The position numbers were made by a program, and so were the translations under genes. This document shows positions 8,179 to 17,542 of a stretch of 42,798 nucleotides of DNA, piece after piece. Position 1 is the first letter of the stretch; each line of letters starts with the position of its first letter. Source of the DNA: Armatimonadota bacterium (GTDB lineage: Bacteria; Armatimonadota; Fimbriimonadia; Fimbriimonadales; GBS-DC); assembly GCA_023511915.1 (NCBI GenBank), contig JAIMAN010000019.1:1-42798 (forward strand), read 5' to 3'. Below the pieces are notes generated by a model. It ran no database searches. It worked only from the letters and a program-made list of their open reading frames with translations, and was not told the origin of the DNA.

Positions 8179-9114
8179 ATGACAACGGTTCTGATTACTG
8201 GTGGCGCGGGCTTTATCGGACGCTGGTTAGTGCGCCATGCCCTAAACGCAGGCGCAGCTGTCGTGGTCTATGATGACCTGCGTGTCGGCTCGTTGGAGAA
8301 CCTGATGGAGATGGAAGGTAACTTCGCCTTCTATCAGGGTGACATCCGCGATCAGTCGCAACTCGTCCATGTGCTGCGCAAGCACTCTGTAGGGCGCGTC
8401 TTTCATCTGGCGGCGCTCCACTACATTCCCTACTGCGAGAGCCACCCACAGGAAACCTTCGAGGTCAACTTAGTGGGCACACTCGCAGTGCTGGAAGCGA
8501 TGCGCGCTGCATCTGTCCCGCGTTTGGTATTTGCCTCCACAGGCGCGCTCTATCCGCCCTTAGACATTCCCTTGACTGAAGAGACGCCTCTGGAGCCGCA
8601 AGACATCTACGGACTGACCAAACTGCACTGCGAACAGGCGATTCAGTATTACCAAAAGCGGTACGGCATCGAGGCGACCCTCGTGAGACTTTTCAACACC
8701 TATGGCGCCTACGAGACCAACCCGCACCTGCTCCCACACATCATCCAGACGCTCAAACAGGGCGTTCGGGAAATCCCGCTGGGCAACCTCAAGCCGAAGC
8801 GCGACTATGTGTATGTGGAAGATGTTGCGGAAGGGTTTTGGCGACTGGGCGCGTCGACCACGACAGTGGGTGTTTACAATTTAGGCACGGGCGTGGAACA
8901 CTCGGTGGAAGAGGTCGTCGCGACGCTTGCTGCGTTGTTGCAAACGCCCATCCAGATTGTTCAAGACCCCTCGCGGGTGCGCCCTGTGGACAAACTGCAC
9001 CAGCGTGCAGACTTGGAGCGACTGCGCAGCGCGCTGCAGTGGGCGCCCAGCACCTCGCTCGTGGACGGGCTCCGACGCTGGCTGACGATGGAGGGACTGC
9101 TGGAACAGCGATGA
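8179..9114 (+). CDS. NAD-dependent epimerase/dehydratase (UDP-sugar 4-epimerase-like, extended SDR)
   Basis: 311 aa. Rossmann motif TGGAGFIG at the N-terminus, FHLAAL, catalytic Ser in FASTGALY and the YxxxK pair in YGLTK, then the RDYVYVEDVAEG and NLGTG signatures of nucleotide-sugar epimerases. The reaction is probably 4-epimerisation of UDP-glucose or UDP-GlcNAc, but decarboxylases and dehydratases share these motifs. AAGGAG precedes the ATG. The stop overlaps the next start as ATGA. Confidence 0.87.
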   Translation: MTTVLITGGAGFIGRWLVRHALNAGAAVVVYDDLRVGSLENLMEMEGNFAFYQGDIRDQSQLVHVLRKHSVGRVFHLAALHYIPYCESHPQETFEVNLVGTLAVLEAMRAASVPRLVFASTGALYPPLDIPLTEETPLEPQDIYGLTKLHCEQAIQYYQKRYGIEATLVRLFNTYGAYETNPHLLPHIIQTLKQGVREIPLGNLKPKRDYVYVEDVAEGFWRLGASTTTVGVYNLGTGVEHSVEEVVATLAALLQTPIQIVQDPSRVRPVDKLHQRADLERLRSALQWAPSTSLVDGLRRWLTMEGLLEQR

Positions 9115-10343
9115 AGATTGCGGTCGTTGGCGGCGCGCCGCCTAACCGTGAGGGCGAGGCGCACTATACGGCGTGTGTGTTTCGAGCGCTGGCGTCGGAA
9201 TTTCCCGATGCACGGGTTTGGCATCTGGCGCATCGGCAACGCGACTGCCCCGACGCGGAGTACCCCCTGCCGAACTACACCGTCTTCCGAGTGACGGAAG
9301 GCTACCACCCCCGCCGACGGCATCTGGCGCCGCTGCAGGTCATACGCGCGCTACGCGCCTACGCACCCGAAGTTGTTCACTTCCAAGCCCCTCACAAAGC
9401 CCTATATGGCGGCGTCTATGGGGAACCCATGCTGTGGGTATTCCGCTGGCTCCAATGGCGGGGCGTCCCGACGGTGGTCACACTCCACTCGCTATGGCTG
9501 GAAGACGACTTTCTCGAGATGGCGCAGGAGCGCCGTCTTAGCGCGGCGAAGCTGAACCTGCTGCGAGTCCTCTATCGACGCTATCACCTGCGGCTGTTCA
9601 CGCTCGCCTCGCAGATCAACGCGCTGGTTGCAGGCGATGCGAATCCCCTCATCGGCGAGTTTCAGGCGCTTTGGCGATTGGAACGGTTTGCCCTTGTGAA
9701 CGAAGCGCATCCGTGCGAGCCGCGGCGGTACTCTGTGGAACACCAGCGCCAAGCCAAAACCGCACTGGGGTTGGGCGATAAGCGGCTGGTGCTTGCGTTC
9801 GGATTCGTGCGTCCCGACAAGGGGTTCCATTACTTGATGGACGCCGTGCATGCGCTGCTGCCAACACTACCCGACCTTCAGCTTATCATTGCTGGGGAGC
9901 CGCGCGGCGCACAGGGGGAAGCTTACGCCCAACAGCTACGGGCGCGCTATATGCACATGGGCTGCCCTGCGCCAATCACGCTGGATCTGAACTACCTGCC
10001 CGACGCACGGCTGGAACAGTTGCTGACAGCAGCCGATGTGCTGGTCGTGCCCTACACGCGCGTGATGGGCGCGAGCGGTCCTGTGCATCACGCGCTGAGC
10101 TTCGGCAAACCAGTGGTCGCGACCGCCCTCGGACAGAATCGGGGCTTGGCAGAGGTGTGCTGGCTCGTGCCGCCCCAGAACCCTGACGCGCTCGCGCAGG
10201 CAATTCAGCAACTGCTGACCGATGACACCGCTTGGGGCGACTATCATCGGCGCGCCCACAGCTACGCCGCGACTCACACATGGAGCCATCTGGCTGCCCA
10301 CTACTATCGGGATTATCAACGGTTGCTGGAGCGCGTGCCATGA
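9111..10343 (+). CDS. Glycosyltransferase family 4-like protein
   Basis: 410 aa. The ORF-track entry begins far upstream out of context; the real start is the ATG in the ATGA overlap with the epimerase, giving MKIAVVGGAPPNREGEAHY. The GT-B fold is recognisable from FGFVRPDKGFHYLMDAV at the start of the C-terminal Rossmann domain and LIIAGEPRG. The later nucleotide-sugar region reads GASGPVHHALSFGKPVVAT. The usual GT4 E-x7-E pair is not clear, since GASGPVHHALS replaces the first Glu. The donor sugar is unknown. Confidence 0.82.
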   Translation: MKIAVVGGAPPNREGEAHYTACVFRALASEFPDARVWHLAHRQRDCPDAEYPLPNYTVFRVTEGYHPRRRHLAPLQVIRALRAYAPEVVHFQAPHKALYGGVYGEPMLWVFRWLQWRGVPTVVTLHSLWLEDDFLEMAQERRLSAAKLNLLRVLYRRYHLRLFTLASQINALVAGDANPLIGEFQALWRLERFALVNEAHPCEPRRYSVEHQRQAKTALGLGDKRLVLAFGFVRPDKGFHYLMDAVHALLPTLPDLQLIIAGEPRGAQGEAYAQQLRARYMHMGCPAPITLDLNYLPDARLEQLLTAADVLVVPYTRVMGASGPVHHALSFGKPVVATALGQNRGLAEVCWLVPPQNPDALAQAIQQLLTDDTAWGDYHRRAHSYAATHTWSHLAAHYYRDYQRLLERVP

Positions 10344-11605
10344 GGGTGTTGTTTATCAGCCTGAGCTTGCCGCCGTTCGCCGAATCGCAGACCATCCGCT
10401 CGGCGTATCTCATCCGCGCGCTGGCGCAGTACGGAGTGAAATTTGACCTCATCACCGCGCACACCGTCCCCTCGATGACCGACCCCTCGCTGGAGGCGTT
10501 GCTGCCCGAGTCGTGTCGGGTCTGGCGCACCGAAGTGCCGACCTACGATCGTACGGTCGAGCGATTGAAGCGGGCAGGGCGTCGACGACTGCTGTACCTG
10601 TATAGCAACCTTGCCTACCGCCTGTTTGCGCCCGATGTGCGACGCGGGTGGAACCTGCAGGCGGTCGCCTTAGCACAGCAAGTCGCCGAACGCTTCCCGC
10701 CCGACCTGCTGATGTCCGCTTCGGGCAGCGCAACCGCGCATCTGGCGGCGGCGCAGCTCAAGCACACGCTACAGCGTGCTTGGGTCGCCGACTTGGGCGA
10801 CCCGTGGAGCTGGGTAGACTGGCAGCACCCCGACACCTGGCTCAAAGCCATCCCGAATCGCTGGCTGGAGCGACGCACGCTGCCCCAAACCGACTTGCTG
10901 CTCTGGACGACAGAAGCCACCCAACGCGCCTACCAGCAGTGGTATCGTCGTAGTATCCCTCCCAGCATTGTCATCCCCTATGGCTATCGTCAAGAGGACT
11001 TTCCCATCGCGCCACAGCCTACCACAGTGCCGATCCGATTTGCGTATGTGGGCGCCGCCAGCCGTCGCGCGCGCAACCTTATTCCGCTTCTGGAGGCGCT
11101 CGCGCATACTCGAAATGCCACGCCTTTCGCGCTCCAAATCGTGGGTGACGCCAGCCACCACTTCCAACGCGCCGCCCATGCGCTGAACCTGCCACAGGTA
11201 CACTTCACGGGGCGCGTCTCCTACACCGACTCGCTGCATTACATTCGCGAAGCAGGCGTGCTTGTGTTGGTCGGCAACAAAAGCCCCTATCAAGTGCCTG
11301 GCAAAACCTTCCTCTACTTAGCGTCTGGCAGACCCATCCTCTACCTATCCCAGATGCCTCATGCAGACGACCCGACCTATCAGCTCTTGAGCGCGTTCGA
11401 GGGCGTCGCAGTGGTTCCCAACCAAGCGCAAGCAATACGAGAGTGGTTGGAGTTCCTCAACGAGGCACGGTTCCGCGCATGGGAAGCGGAGGCGCGTATG
11501 CGTCATGCGGCGCCGAGCCTCGAACCCTACGAGGTACACTCATTAGGGCGACAACTGTACGATTCGTTGAAGCACATCGTGGAGAGGACGGGATGCTCGG
11601 ATTAG
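10340..11605 (+). CDS. Glycosyltransferase (GT-B, family 4-like)
   Basis: 421 aa. Starts at the ATG overlapping the previous stop (ATGA): MRVLFISLSLPPFAESQ. The N-terminal half resembles the GT4 acceptor domain. The C-terminal half has RFAYVGAASRRARNLIPLLE, LQIVGDASHH and VHFTGRVSYTDSLHYI, then the donor-binding segment KSPYQVPGKTFLYLASGRPI, a pattern common in capsule and O-antigen transferases. It overlaps the polymerase gene by 13 nt. Confidence 0.82.
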   Translation: MRVLFISLSLPPFAESQTIRSAYLIRALAQYGVKFDLITAHTVPSMTDPSLEALLPESCRVWRTEVPTYDRTVERLKRAGRRRLLYLYSNLAYRLFAPDVRRGWNLQAVALAQQVAERFPPDLLMSASGSATAHLAAAQLKHTLQRAWVADLGDPWSWVDWQHPDTWLKAIPNRWLERRTLPQTDLLLWTTEATQRAYQQWYRRSIPPSIVIPYGYRQEDFPIAPQPTTVPIRFAYVGAASRRARNLIPLLEALAHTRNATPFALQIVGDASHHFQRAAHALNLPQVHFTGRVSYTDSLHYIREAGVLVLVGNKSPYQVPGKTFLYLASGRPILYLSQMPHADDPTYQLLSAFEGVAVVPNQAQAIREWLEFLNEARFRAWEAEARMRHAAPSLEPYEVHSLGRQLYDSLKHIVERTGCSD

Positions 11606-12885
11606 GCGTGATGCTGATGGTGATTGCGCACCAGGTGTGGCTGCAGGCGCGCGGCTGGCGGTTTAATGCCATGAGCCCCTACTTCCTCGTCGACTTCCTC
11701 ACCTTCACGCTGATCGGGTTAGGCTCGCTGGTGGAACCCCTCCCGCATCGCTCCCTGCACGAAGAGATACTCTTCAGCGTCTTCGTGCTCTCTGGCTTAG
11801 CAGCATACTATCTGGGACTGCATTTTCCGTATGCTGCTGTTCACAAGCGGTGGCTTGTGCCCGCAGCAGCGCGAATCCCTCTCTTACGACTGTTTAGCCT
11901 GTTCAGCATCCAGACACTTTTATTGTTGTTATCAATCACTGGCGTCGTGGCATTCCTACTTGTACAACGGATGTCTGCCCTTGGACTGAGCTTTGCAGAT
12001 ATGCTGAGCCTAAGTGTTCTTCAAATTCACGCGCAAGTCGCAACTGAGGGGTTGGGCGCGCTGCCTGTGATTATCGTCTACATAATCACAGTAATGGTAT
12101 TGATTCATCTTTATCGATTGCTCCAGATGCATCATTATGCGGTCGCCTTCGGCTTTTATGTGGTTCTGACGGTGTCTTACTTGTTGATTGCCTCCACACG
12201 GATTCCTGTACTGCTTTGCTTGTCCGCGCCACTCGCATACTATCACTACACGATCCGACGCATCAACAGATTGCTGCTGGTTGCGCTGTTGGTGGGCGCG
12301 CCTGTGGCAATCACTTTGCTACAGGGGCTGCGCAGCAACGCGCTGTTTGCGTGGACCGTGTCCGACAGGCTGGTTGCGGAAATTATCGTCATGAAGAGTT
12401 TCCACACGCTCTGGCAACGATATGTTGATGGCTCGGTGCACTTGGAGTGGGGCGCGAACTACTACTACTACTCGCCGCTCACCTTTGTGCCGAAAGCTCT
12501 GTGGGCAGAGAAACCGCAGACCTCCTTCGAGACACGCTGGACGATGAATCTCTTCGGCAGTCTATTGGACGAAGACGGGCAAATCTCTGTGCATACCTTC
12601 ACACCGTGGGGCGAAGGCTTGGTTCAGTTTGGCTGGCTGGGTGGCGTAGTGAACTTGTTCCTATACGGATTAATTCTCAGCTATGCGATACGCTTTTTGG
12701 GGAATCGTCCGCATGCCTGTATGGTCTACTACTTTTATGCGGTGCTTGCTGCGACCTTCGTGCGCACCAGCGTGCAAGCGCTCGCGTTCACGACCCTACT
12801 CTACTTGGTCGCTGTATGGCTGTACGAGGCGATATTCATGAAGCGTCCATCTTCAGAGGAGGTGATTGCCCAATGCGCGTCGTGA
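11593..12885 (+). CDS. Oligosaccharide repeat-unit polymerase (Wzy-like)
   Basis: 430 aa from ATG 11593, which follows GGAGAGGACGG; the ORF-track start 50 codons earlier is non-membrane sequence inside the upstream gene. About 10-12 transmembrane helices. A large non-cytoplasmic loop contains the motif typical of Wzy-like O-antigen polymerases: SPLTFVPKALWAEKP, then HTFTPWGEGLVQFGWLGG. STRIPVLLC in the middle holds a conserved-type Arg. It would join flipped repeat units on the periplasmic side. Confidence 0.8.
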   Translation: MLGLGVMLMVIAHQVWLQARGWRFNAMSPYFLVDFLTFTLIGLGSLVEPLPHRSLHEEILFSVFVLSGLAAYYLGLHFPYAAVHKRWLVPAAARIPLLRLFSLFSIQTLLLLLSITGVVAFLLVQRMSALGLSFADMLSLSVLQIHAQVATEGLGALPVIIVYIITVMVLIHLYRLLQMHHYAVAFGFYVVLTVSYLLIASTRIPVLLCLSAPLAYYHYTIRRINRLLLVALLVGAPVAITLLQGLRSNALFAWTVSDRLVAEIIVMKSFHTLWQRYVDGSVHLEWGANYYYYSPLTFVPKALWAEKPQTSFETRWTMNLFGSLLDEDGQISVHTFTPWGEGLVQFGWLGGVVNLFLYGLILSYAIRFLGNRPHACMVYYFYAVLAATFVRTSVQALAFTTLLYLVAVWLYEAIFMKRPSSEEVIAQCAS

Positions 12886-13943
12886 TTGCTGCGCCTGCTG
12901 TGCGAGCAGCGATGGGATATCATCTCTGCTGCATGATAAACCATATGCAGGAGCCTATGGCTCGACTCTTCGTCCCGGAACAGTTCCAGTGCGAGGGCTA
13001 TACGGGTCGGATTGTGCGCTACGCGCTACCTCAGTCGGGCGTGCGCAAAGGGTTCGCGTATTGTAATCTTATCTGGGCTCGGCGACAATTCCGAACAATT
13101 GCCGAATTGCGCCCCGACCTACTTCATTTATTCAATAGCGAGGGCTACCCCAGTTCCTATTGGTGGGTGCGGTGGGCGCGCACACAGTTGGGCATCCCGA
13201 CGGTCGTAAGTGTGCATGATCCTCAACCGCATCCGGGCAATCTGCTGGCGGCGATGCTCTACCGATGGGGACAGAAGACCATTCGCTCCAGCTCGCATGT
13301 GCAGGTTTTCTCGGAGTGCTTCAGGGCGCTCTGCGCGCAGTGGGGATTCAGCACCGAACGAACTTTCGTGATTCCGCTCTGCACGGATGTCTCGAACTTC
13401 ACGCAGTACCGCTTTCCTGAGGTCTCTAGGGAAAACCTTGCCCTCTTTTTCGGACGTCTGGAGGCATACAAGGGTATTCCCGTGTTGCTGGACGCCGCGC
13501 GGTATGTGCGTGGCAAGCTGCGCGTTGCGATTGCGGGTCCTGGCAAGTTGCCACAGCCAATAGTGCGGCGCATTCTCGCCGAGCCTGACCTCTTTGAGCT
13601 CCACAATCGTTTCCTCCACGAGTCGGAGGTCTCGCGGCTGTTCCATCGCGCCGCTGTGTGTGTGATGCCGTATGTGCAGGCGACGCAGTCGTCAGTGCCG
13701 TGGATTGCCGCGGCGTTTGGCGTGCCCGTCGTGGCGACTGCGACAGGCGGGCTCGCAGCGCAGGTACAGCAGATGAACGGCGTGCTTGTACCGCCGAACG
13801 ACCCGAAAGCGCTGGCGGAGGGCATGCTTCACGCTGTCGGAAGACCCGTGATTTTCCCTGAGGAATGGAACCCTTGCCTAATTGCCCAACAGTATATACA
13901 GATGTATCGGCAAATCCTGTGCGTCCAGGAGGGATCCCTGTGA
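12873..13943 (+). CDS. Glycosyltransferase family 4 protein
   Basis: 356 aa. ATG 12873 follows AGAGGAGGTG and overlaps the polymerase gene by 13 nt. GT4 features: ALFFGRLEAYKGIPVLLDAA opening the C-terminal domain, VAIAGPGKLP, and the donor region PYVQATQSSVPWIAAAFGVP followed by VVATATGGL, where the E-x7-E motif is altered. One of four transferases assembling the repeat unit. Confidence 0.85.
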   Translation: MRVVIAAPAVRAAMGYHLCCMINHMQEPMARLFVPEQFQCEGYTGRIVRYALPQSGVRKGFAYCNLIWARRQFRTIAELRPDLLHLFNSEGYPSSYWWVRWARTQLGIPTVVSVHDPQPHPGNLLAAMLYRWGQKTIRSSSHVQVFSECFRALCAQWGFSTERTFVIPLCTDVSNFTQYRFPEVSRENLALFFGRLEAYKGIPVLLDAARYVRGKLRVAIAGPGKLPQPIVRRILAEPDLFELHNRFLHESEVSRLFHRAAVCVMPYVQATQSSVPWIAAAFGVPVVATATGGLAAQVQQMNGVLVPPNDPKALAEGMLHAVGRPVIFPEEWNPCLIAQQYIQMYRQILCVQEGSL

Positions 13944-15109
13944 GCGCGCGTGTGTTGCACATCGTCGGCGACTCTAAATACGGCGGCGGCTCGTATGTCA
14001 TCTTACGCCTGGCGCAGATGGCGCGCGCCGTTGGGTGGGAGCCGTGGGTGCTCACCACAGACCCCGTGTTCCAGCAGGTGCTGGCAGAAAACGCCCTTCC
14101 TTACACGAACTGTGCGCTTATCGCGCGCGAGATTCATCCCTACAAAGACCTCCGCGCGTTGCGGCAGCTCACGGCATACCTACGCGCTAATCACTTCGAT
14201 ATTGTGCATACGCATACCTCTAAAGGCGGTTTCATCGGGCGACGCGCGGCTTGGAGCGCGGGGGTTCCCGCGATTATTCATACCGTGCACGGGTTCGCTT
14301 TCCACGAGCAGAGCCACCCCCTGCAGGTGCGCCTGTACGCCGCCATAGAACGCCTGGCGGCGCGCTGGTGCCACAAGCTCGTCACCGTGAGCTGCTACCA
14401 TCGTGAGTGGGCGCTGCAACTGAAGATTGCCACGCCTGCAAAAATCGCCGCCATCCCCAACGGGATAGACCCTGCACGCGTCGAGCCAACGCAGCCCCTG
14501 AGCAACATCCGCGAGGCGCTCGGCATCCACGCTGGGGCGCCAATCATCCTTTCCACGGGGCGACTGGCAGCCCAGAAGGGGTTTGAGTATCTGATTGAGG
14601 CAGTTGCTATGCTTAAACAGCGTAGCCCCCAACCCTTTCGTGTAATTATTGCAGGCGAGGGACCGCTAAGGGACGCGCTCCAAAGGCAAATTCAGCGGCT
14701 GGGCGTCGCCGAAAGCGTGCGCCTAATCGGCTTCTATAAGACCATCGGCGACCTGTACGCGCTGGCAGACCTTGTCGTGCTACCCAGCTTGTGGGAAGGG
14801 CTTTCCATCGCGCTGCTGGAGGCGATGGCGGCGGGGAAGCCGATTATCACCACGACCATCGGCAGCAATCTTGAAGCGACAGACAATGGGCGTGTGGCGC
14901 AGTTAGTGCCGCCGAAGGATGCGCACGCGCTGGCGAATGCGATCCAGCAGATGCTGGGCGACCCGCAGCAGGCAGCCCACTACGCCCACCGCGCACGCGA
15001 CCACTTCATGCAACACTACACCGAAACACGCATGCTGGAACAGTATCGCCAGCTCTACTGTGAGGCTCTCGATGCCGCCCATTCCGATACGCGCCGTTCA
15101 AGCAAATGA
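13940..15109 (+). CDS. Glycosyltransferase family 4 protein
   Basis: 389 aa. I choose the GTG at 13940, which overlaps the previous stop as GTGA and follows AGGAGGGA; the ORF-track ATG further upstream would add 25 unlikely residues. The acceptor-side motif THTSKGGFIGRRAA and VHGFAFHEQ are typical of CapM/EpsF-like enzymes. The donor side has STGRLAAQKGFEYLIEAV, IIAGEGPLR and LPSLWEGLSIALLEAMAAGKP, with both glutamates of the E-x7-E motif. This is the most canonical transferase of the cluster. Confidence 0.9.
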   Translation: MSARVLHIVGDSKYGGGSYVILRLAQMARAVGWEPWVLTTDPVFQQVLAENALPYTNCALIAREIHPYKDLRALRQLTAYLRANHFDIVHTHTSKGGFIGRRAAWSAGVPAIIHTVHGFAFHEQSHPLQVRLYAAIERLAARWCHKLVTVSCYHREWALQLKIATPAKIAAIPNGIDPARVEPTQPLSNIREALGIHAGAPIILSTGRLAAQKGFEYLIEAVAMLKQRSPQPFRVIIAGEGPLRDALQRQIQRLGVAESVRLIGFYKTIGDLYALADLVVLPSLWEGLSIALLEAMAAGKPIITTTIGSNLEATDNGRVAQLVPPKDAHALANAIQQMLGDPQQAAHYAHRARDHFMQHYTETRMLEQYRQLYCEALDAAHSDTRRSSK

Positions 15110-15722
15110 CCTCCCGCAAGTGGTCGCTATCCACCAGCAGGCATTCAAAGGGTTCCACATGACCCTGCTGGGATCGCGATTCTTGGCAGGCTACTACCAA
15201 ACCGTGCTGGACTATCCCGACTCGATTTTTCTGGCAGCGGTGGACGGCGCGCGGATGCTGGGGTTCGTGGCGGGGTTTGTGAACCCACCGCAGTTTTATG
15301 CCATGTTGCGAGCGCGGAAGCGTGCGCTGGCGCTGGCGGCGGCGACACACTTAGTCCTGCGTCCCCACCTGTGGCGGCGCACTCTAAGTAGTCTCCGGCG
15401 GGCGCAGTCGCTTGCAGACACAGGCGACCAGCCCCACCTTGCGGAGTTGGCGTCTATCGGCGTCAGCCCCGCTGCGCAGGGACGCGGCGTCGGTAACGCG
15501 CTCACGCTCGCGTTTCTGGACGCGACGCGACAGAGGCAGGCAACGGAAGTTATGCTCACAACCGACGCGCACAACAACGACGCCGTGAACCGCTTCTACC
15601 AGAATCTGGGCTTCCAGTGCATACGCCAATTCTGGCATACGCCCGACCGCCTGATGAACGAGTATCGAATCACGCTTTCGCAGGTACAATTGGTAGGCGA
15701 GGGAACGCCAAATGACACATAG
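15072..15722 (+). CDS. GNAT family N-acetyltransferase
   Basis: 216 aa from ATG 15072, which overlaps the upstream gene by 38 nt; the ORF-track start is too early. The acetyl-CoA motif A is ASIGVSPAAQGRGVGNALT, with QGRGVG as the pyrophosphate loop, and NRFYQNLGF is motif B. It directly precedes a DegT aminotransferase and a phosphoglycosyltransferase. A likely role is N-acetylating the amino group made by the aminotransferase on a UDP-sugar; a protein or small-molecule substrate is also possible. Confidence 0.85.
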   Translation: MPPIPIRAVQANDLPQVVAIHQQAFKGFHMTLLGSRFLAGYYQTVLDYPDSIFLAAVDGARMLGFVAGFVNPPQFYAMLRARKRALALAAATHLVLRPHLWRRTLSSLRRAQSLADTGDQPHLAELASIGVSPAAQGRGVGNALTLAFLDATRQRQATEVMLTTDAHNNDAVNRFYQNLGFQCIRQFWHTPDRLMNEYRITLSQVQLVGEGTPNDT

Positions 15723-16878
15723 CGATTTTCTCCCCTACGCGCTGCCTGCACTGGACGAGCAGGAAGCGCAGGCGGTGCTGGAGGTGCTGCGCAGCGGCTG
15801 GCTGACCACGGGACCGAAGACAAAGCAGTTCGAGGAGGCGTTCGCCCGCTACACGGGCGCGGCACATGCCGTCGCGGTCAACTCCTGCACAGCAGCGATG
15901 CACCTCGTGCTGGCGGCGTGGGGCATCACGCACGGCGACGAAGTAATCACCACACCGCTGACCTTCTGCGCCACAATCGAAGCCATCGAGTATGTCGGTG
16001 CGCGCCCCGTGTTGGTCGATATCGACCCTGCCACAGGCAACATCGACCCCAACGGTATCGAGCAGGCGATTACGCCGCGCACGCGCGTGCTGCTACCCGT
16101 GCATTATGGCGGACTGCCCTGCGAGATGGACGCGATTATGGACATCGCCGCACGCCACAGCCTGCGCGTGCTGGAGGACGCTGCACACGCAGCAGGCGCA
16201 GCCTACAAGGGACGCAAAATCGGCGCCATCGGACATGCCACCGCCTTCTCCTTCTACGCCAACAAAAACATGACCACAGGCGAAGGCGGGATGATTACTA
16301 CCAACAATCCTGAGCTTGCCGACCGCTGCCGCATCTTGAGCCTGCACGGCATCAGCCGCGACGCTTGGAAACGCTATACGGCGGCAGGCTCGTGGTACTA
16401 CGAGGTCACCGAACTCGGCTACAAATACAACATGCCCGATGTGCTGGCGGCAATTGGGCTGTGCCAGTTGCATAAACTGGACGCGCTGAACGCACGACGG
16501 CAAGCGATTGCCGAGCAGTACCACCGCGCCTTCGGCGAGATGGATTTCCTTGAACCGTTCCCACCTGCCGTGCCTGACTACAGCACCCATGTGTGGCACT
16601 TGTACACCATCCTGCTTCGACTGGAGACGCTGCGCATTGGGCGCGACCAGTTTATCGACGAACTCAAAGCGCGTGGGATTGGCGTGAGCGTCCACTACAT
16701 CCCGATTCACTTCCACCCGCACTATCAAGGCTATGGCTGGCGCAGGGGCGACTTCCCGCACACCGAAGCCTACTATGCCCGCACGATTTCCCTGCCCCTG
16801 TACCCCAGCATGACCGACGCCGATGTGTCGCGCGTGATGGAGACCGTGTACGAGGTGGGTACGCAGTGGCGACGATAA
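15712..16878 (+). CDS. DegT/DnrJ/EryC1/StrS family PLP-dependent aminotransferase
   Basis: 388 aa. A nucleotide-sugar aminotransferase. TTGPKTKQFEEAF and the cofactor-binding VNSCTAAMHLVLAAWG near the N-terminus are family signatures. DAAHAAGA follows, and the PLP-binding Lys lies in FYANKNMTTGEGGM. Such enzymes make 4-amino (PglE-type) or 3-amino sugars from keto intermediates. It overlaps the GNAT gene by 11 nt and the sugar transferase by 13 nt, so all three are probably co-translated. Confidence 0.92.
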   Translation: MTHSDFLPYALPALDEQEAQAVLEVLRSGWLTTGPKTKQFEEAFARYTGAAHAVAVNSCTAAMHLVLAAWGITHGDEVITTPLTFCATIEAIEYVGARPVLVDIDPATGNIDPNGIEQAITPRTRVLLPVHYGGLPCEMDAIMDIAARHSLRVLEDAAHAAGAAYKGRKIGAIGHATAFSFYANKNMTTGEGGMITTNNPELADRCRILSLHGISRDAWKRYTAAGSWYYEVTELGYKYNMPDVLAAIGLCQLHKLDALNARRQAIAEQYHRAFGEMDFLEPFPPAVPDYSTHVWHLYTILLRLETLRIGRDQFIDELKARGIGVSVHYIPIHFHPHYQGYGWRRGDFPHTEAYYARTISLPLYPSMTDADVSRVMETVYEVGTQWRR

Positions 16879-17537
16879 TTCGCTATTTGGACGAAGCCGC
16901 AAAGCGTGTGGTGGACATCCTCGCAGCAAGCGCGGGGCTACTCGTGCTTGCGCCGCTGATGGGGCTGATTGCGCTTGCTATAAAGCTCGACTCGCCTGGA
17001 GGCGTGTTTTTCGCGCATCGGCGCGTCGGGCGCTACGGACGCCCCTTCAAGGTGCTGAAGTTCCGCACAATGGTACAAGACGCGCCCAAGCGCGGTGGCG
17101 CGATTACCGCAGGGCACGACCCACGCATCACGCGCGTGGGCAGGATTCTGCGCAAAACCAAGCTCGACGAGTTGCCCCAGCTGTGGAATGTGCTAAAGGG
17201 CGAGATGAGCCTCGTCGGACCGCGCCCAGAAGTGGAACCGTATGTCGCGCTGTGGGAGCCGACGCTCCGCGAAAAAGTTCTCAGCGTGCGTCCAGGCATC
17301 ACTGGCTTGACCCAAATCCGCTACCGCCACGAGGAGACGCTACTCGCCCAGCAGCCCGACCCAGAGACCTACTACCGCGAGGTGCTGCTCCCGCTCAAGC
17401 TGCAATCCGACGCCGAGTATGTGGACAGGCGCACGCTTCTGTACGACCTGTCCCTCATCCTGCGTACACTGCTTGCCCTGTTCGAGCGACCGTCCGACAA
17501 GCGCGCGAGCCTATCCCATACCCAGACGCAGGAGTGA
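16866..17537 (+). CDS. Initiating phosphoglycosyltransferase (PglC/WcaJ-like bacterial sugar transferase)
   Basis: 223 aa. The GTG at 16866 follows GAGGTGGG and overlaps the aminotransferase; the ORF-track start lies inside that gene. One hydrophobic re-entrant segment near the N-terminus ([20 protein letters not shown]) precedes the catalytic domain, which has [29 protein letters not shown] and [11 protein letters not shown]. This is the small monotopic PglC-type family that moves a sugar-1-phosphate from a UDP-sugar to undecaprenyl phosphate, the first committed step of repeat-unit assembly. Short length argues against the large WbaP type with extra membrane helices. Confidence 0.92.
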   Translation: MATIIRYLDEAAKRVVDILAASAGLLVLAPLMGLIALAIKLDSPGGVFFAHRRVGRYGRPFKVLKFRTMVQDAPKRGGAITAGHDPRITRVGRILRKTKLDELPQLWNVLKGEMSLVGPRPEVEPYVALWEPTLREKVLSVRPGITGLTQIRYRHEETLLAQQPDPETYYREVLLPLKLQSDAEYVDRRTLLYDLSLILRTLLALFERPSDKRASLSHTQTQE

Positions 17538-17542
17538 GAACG

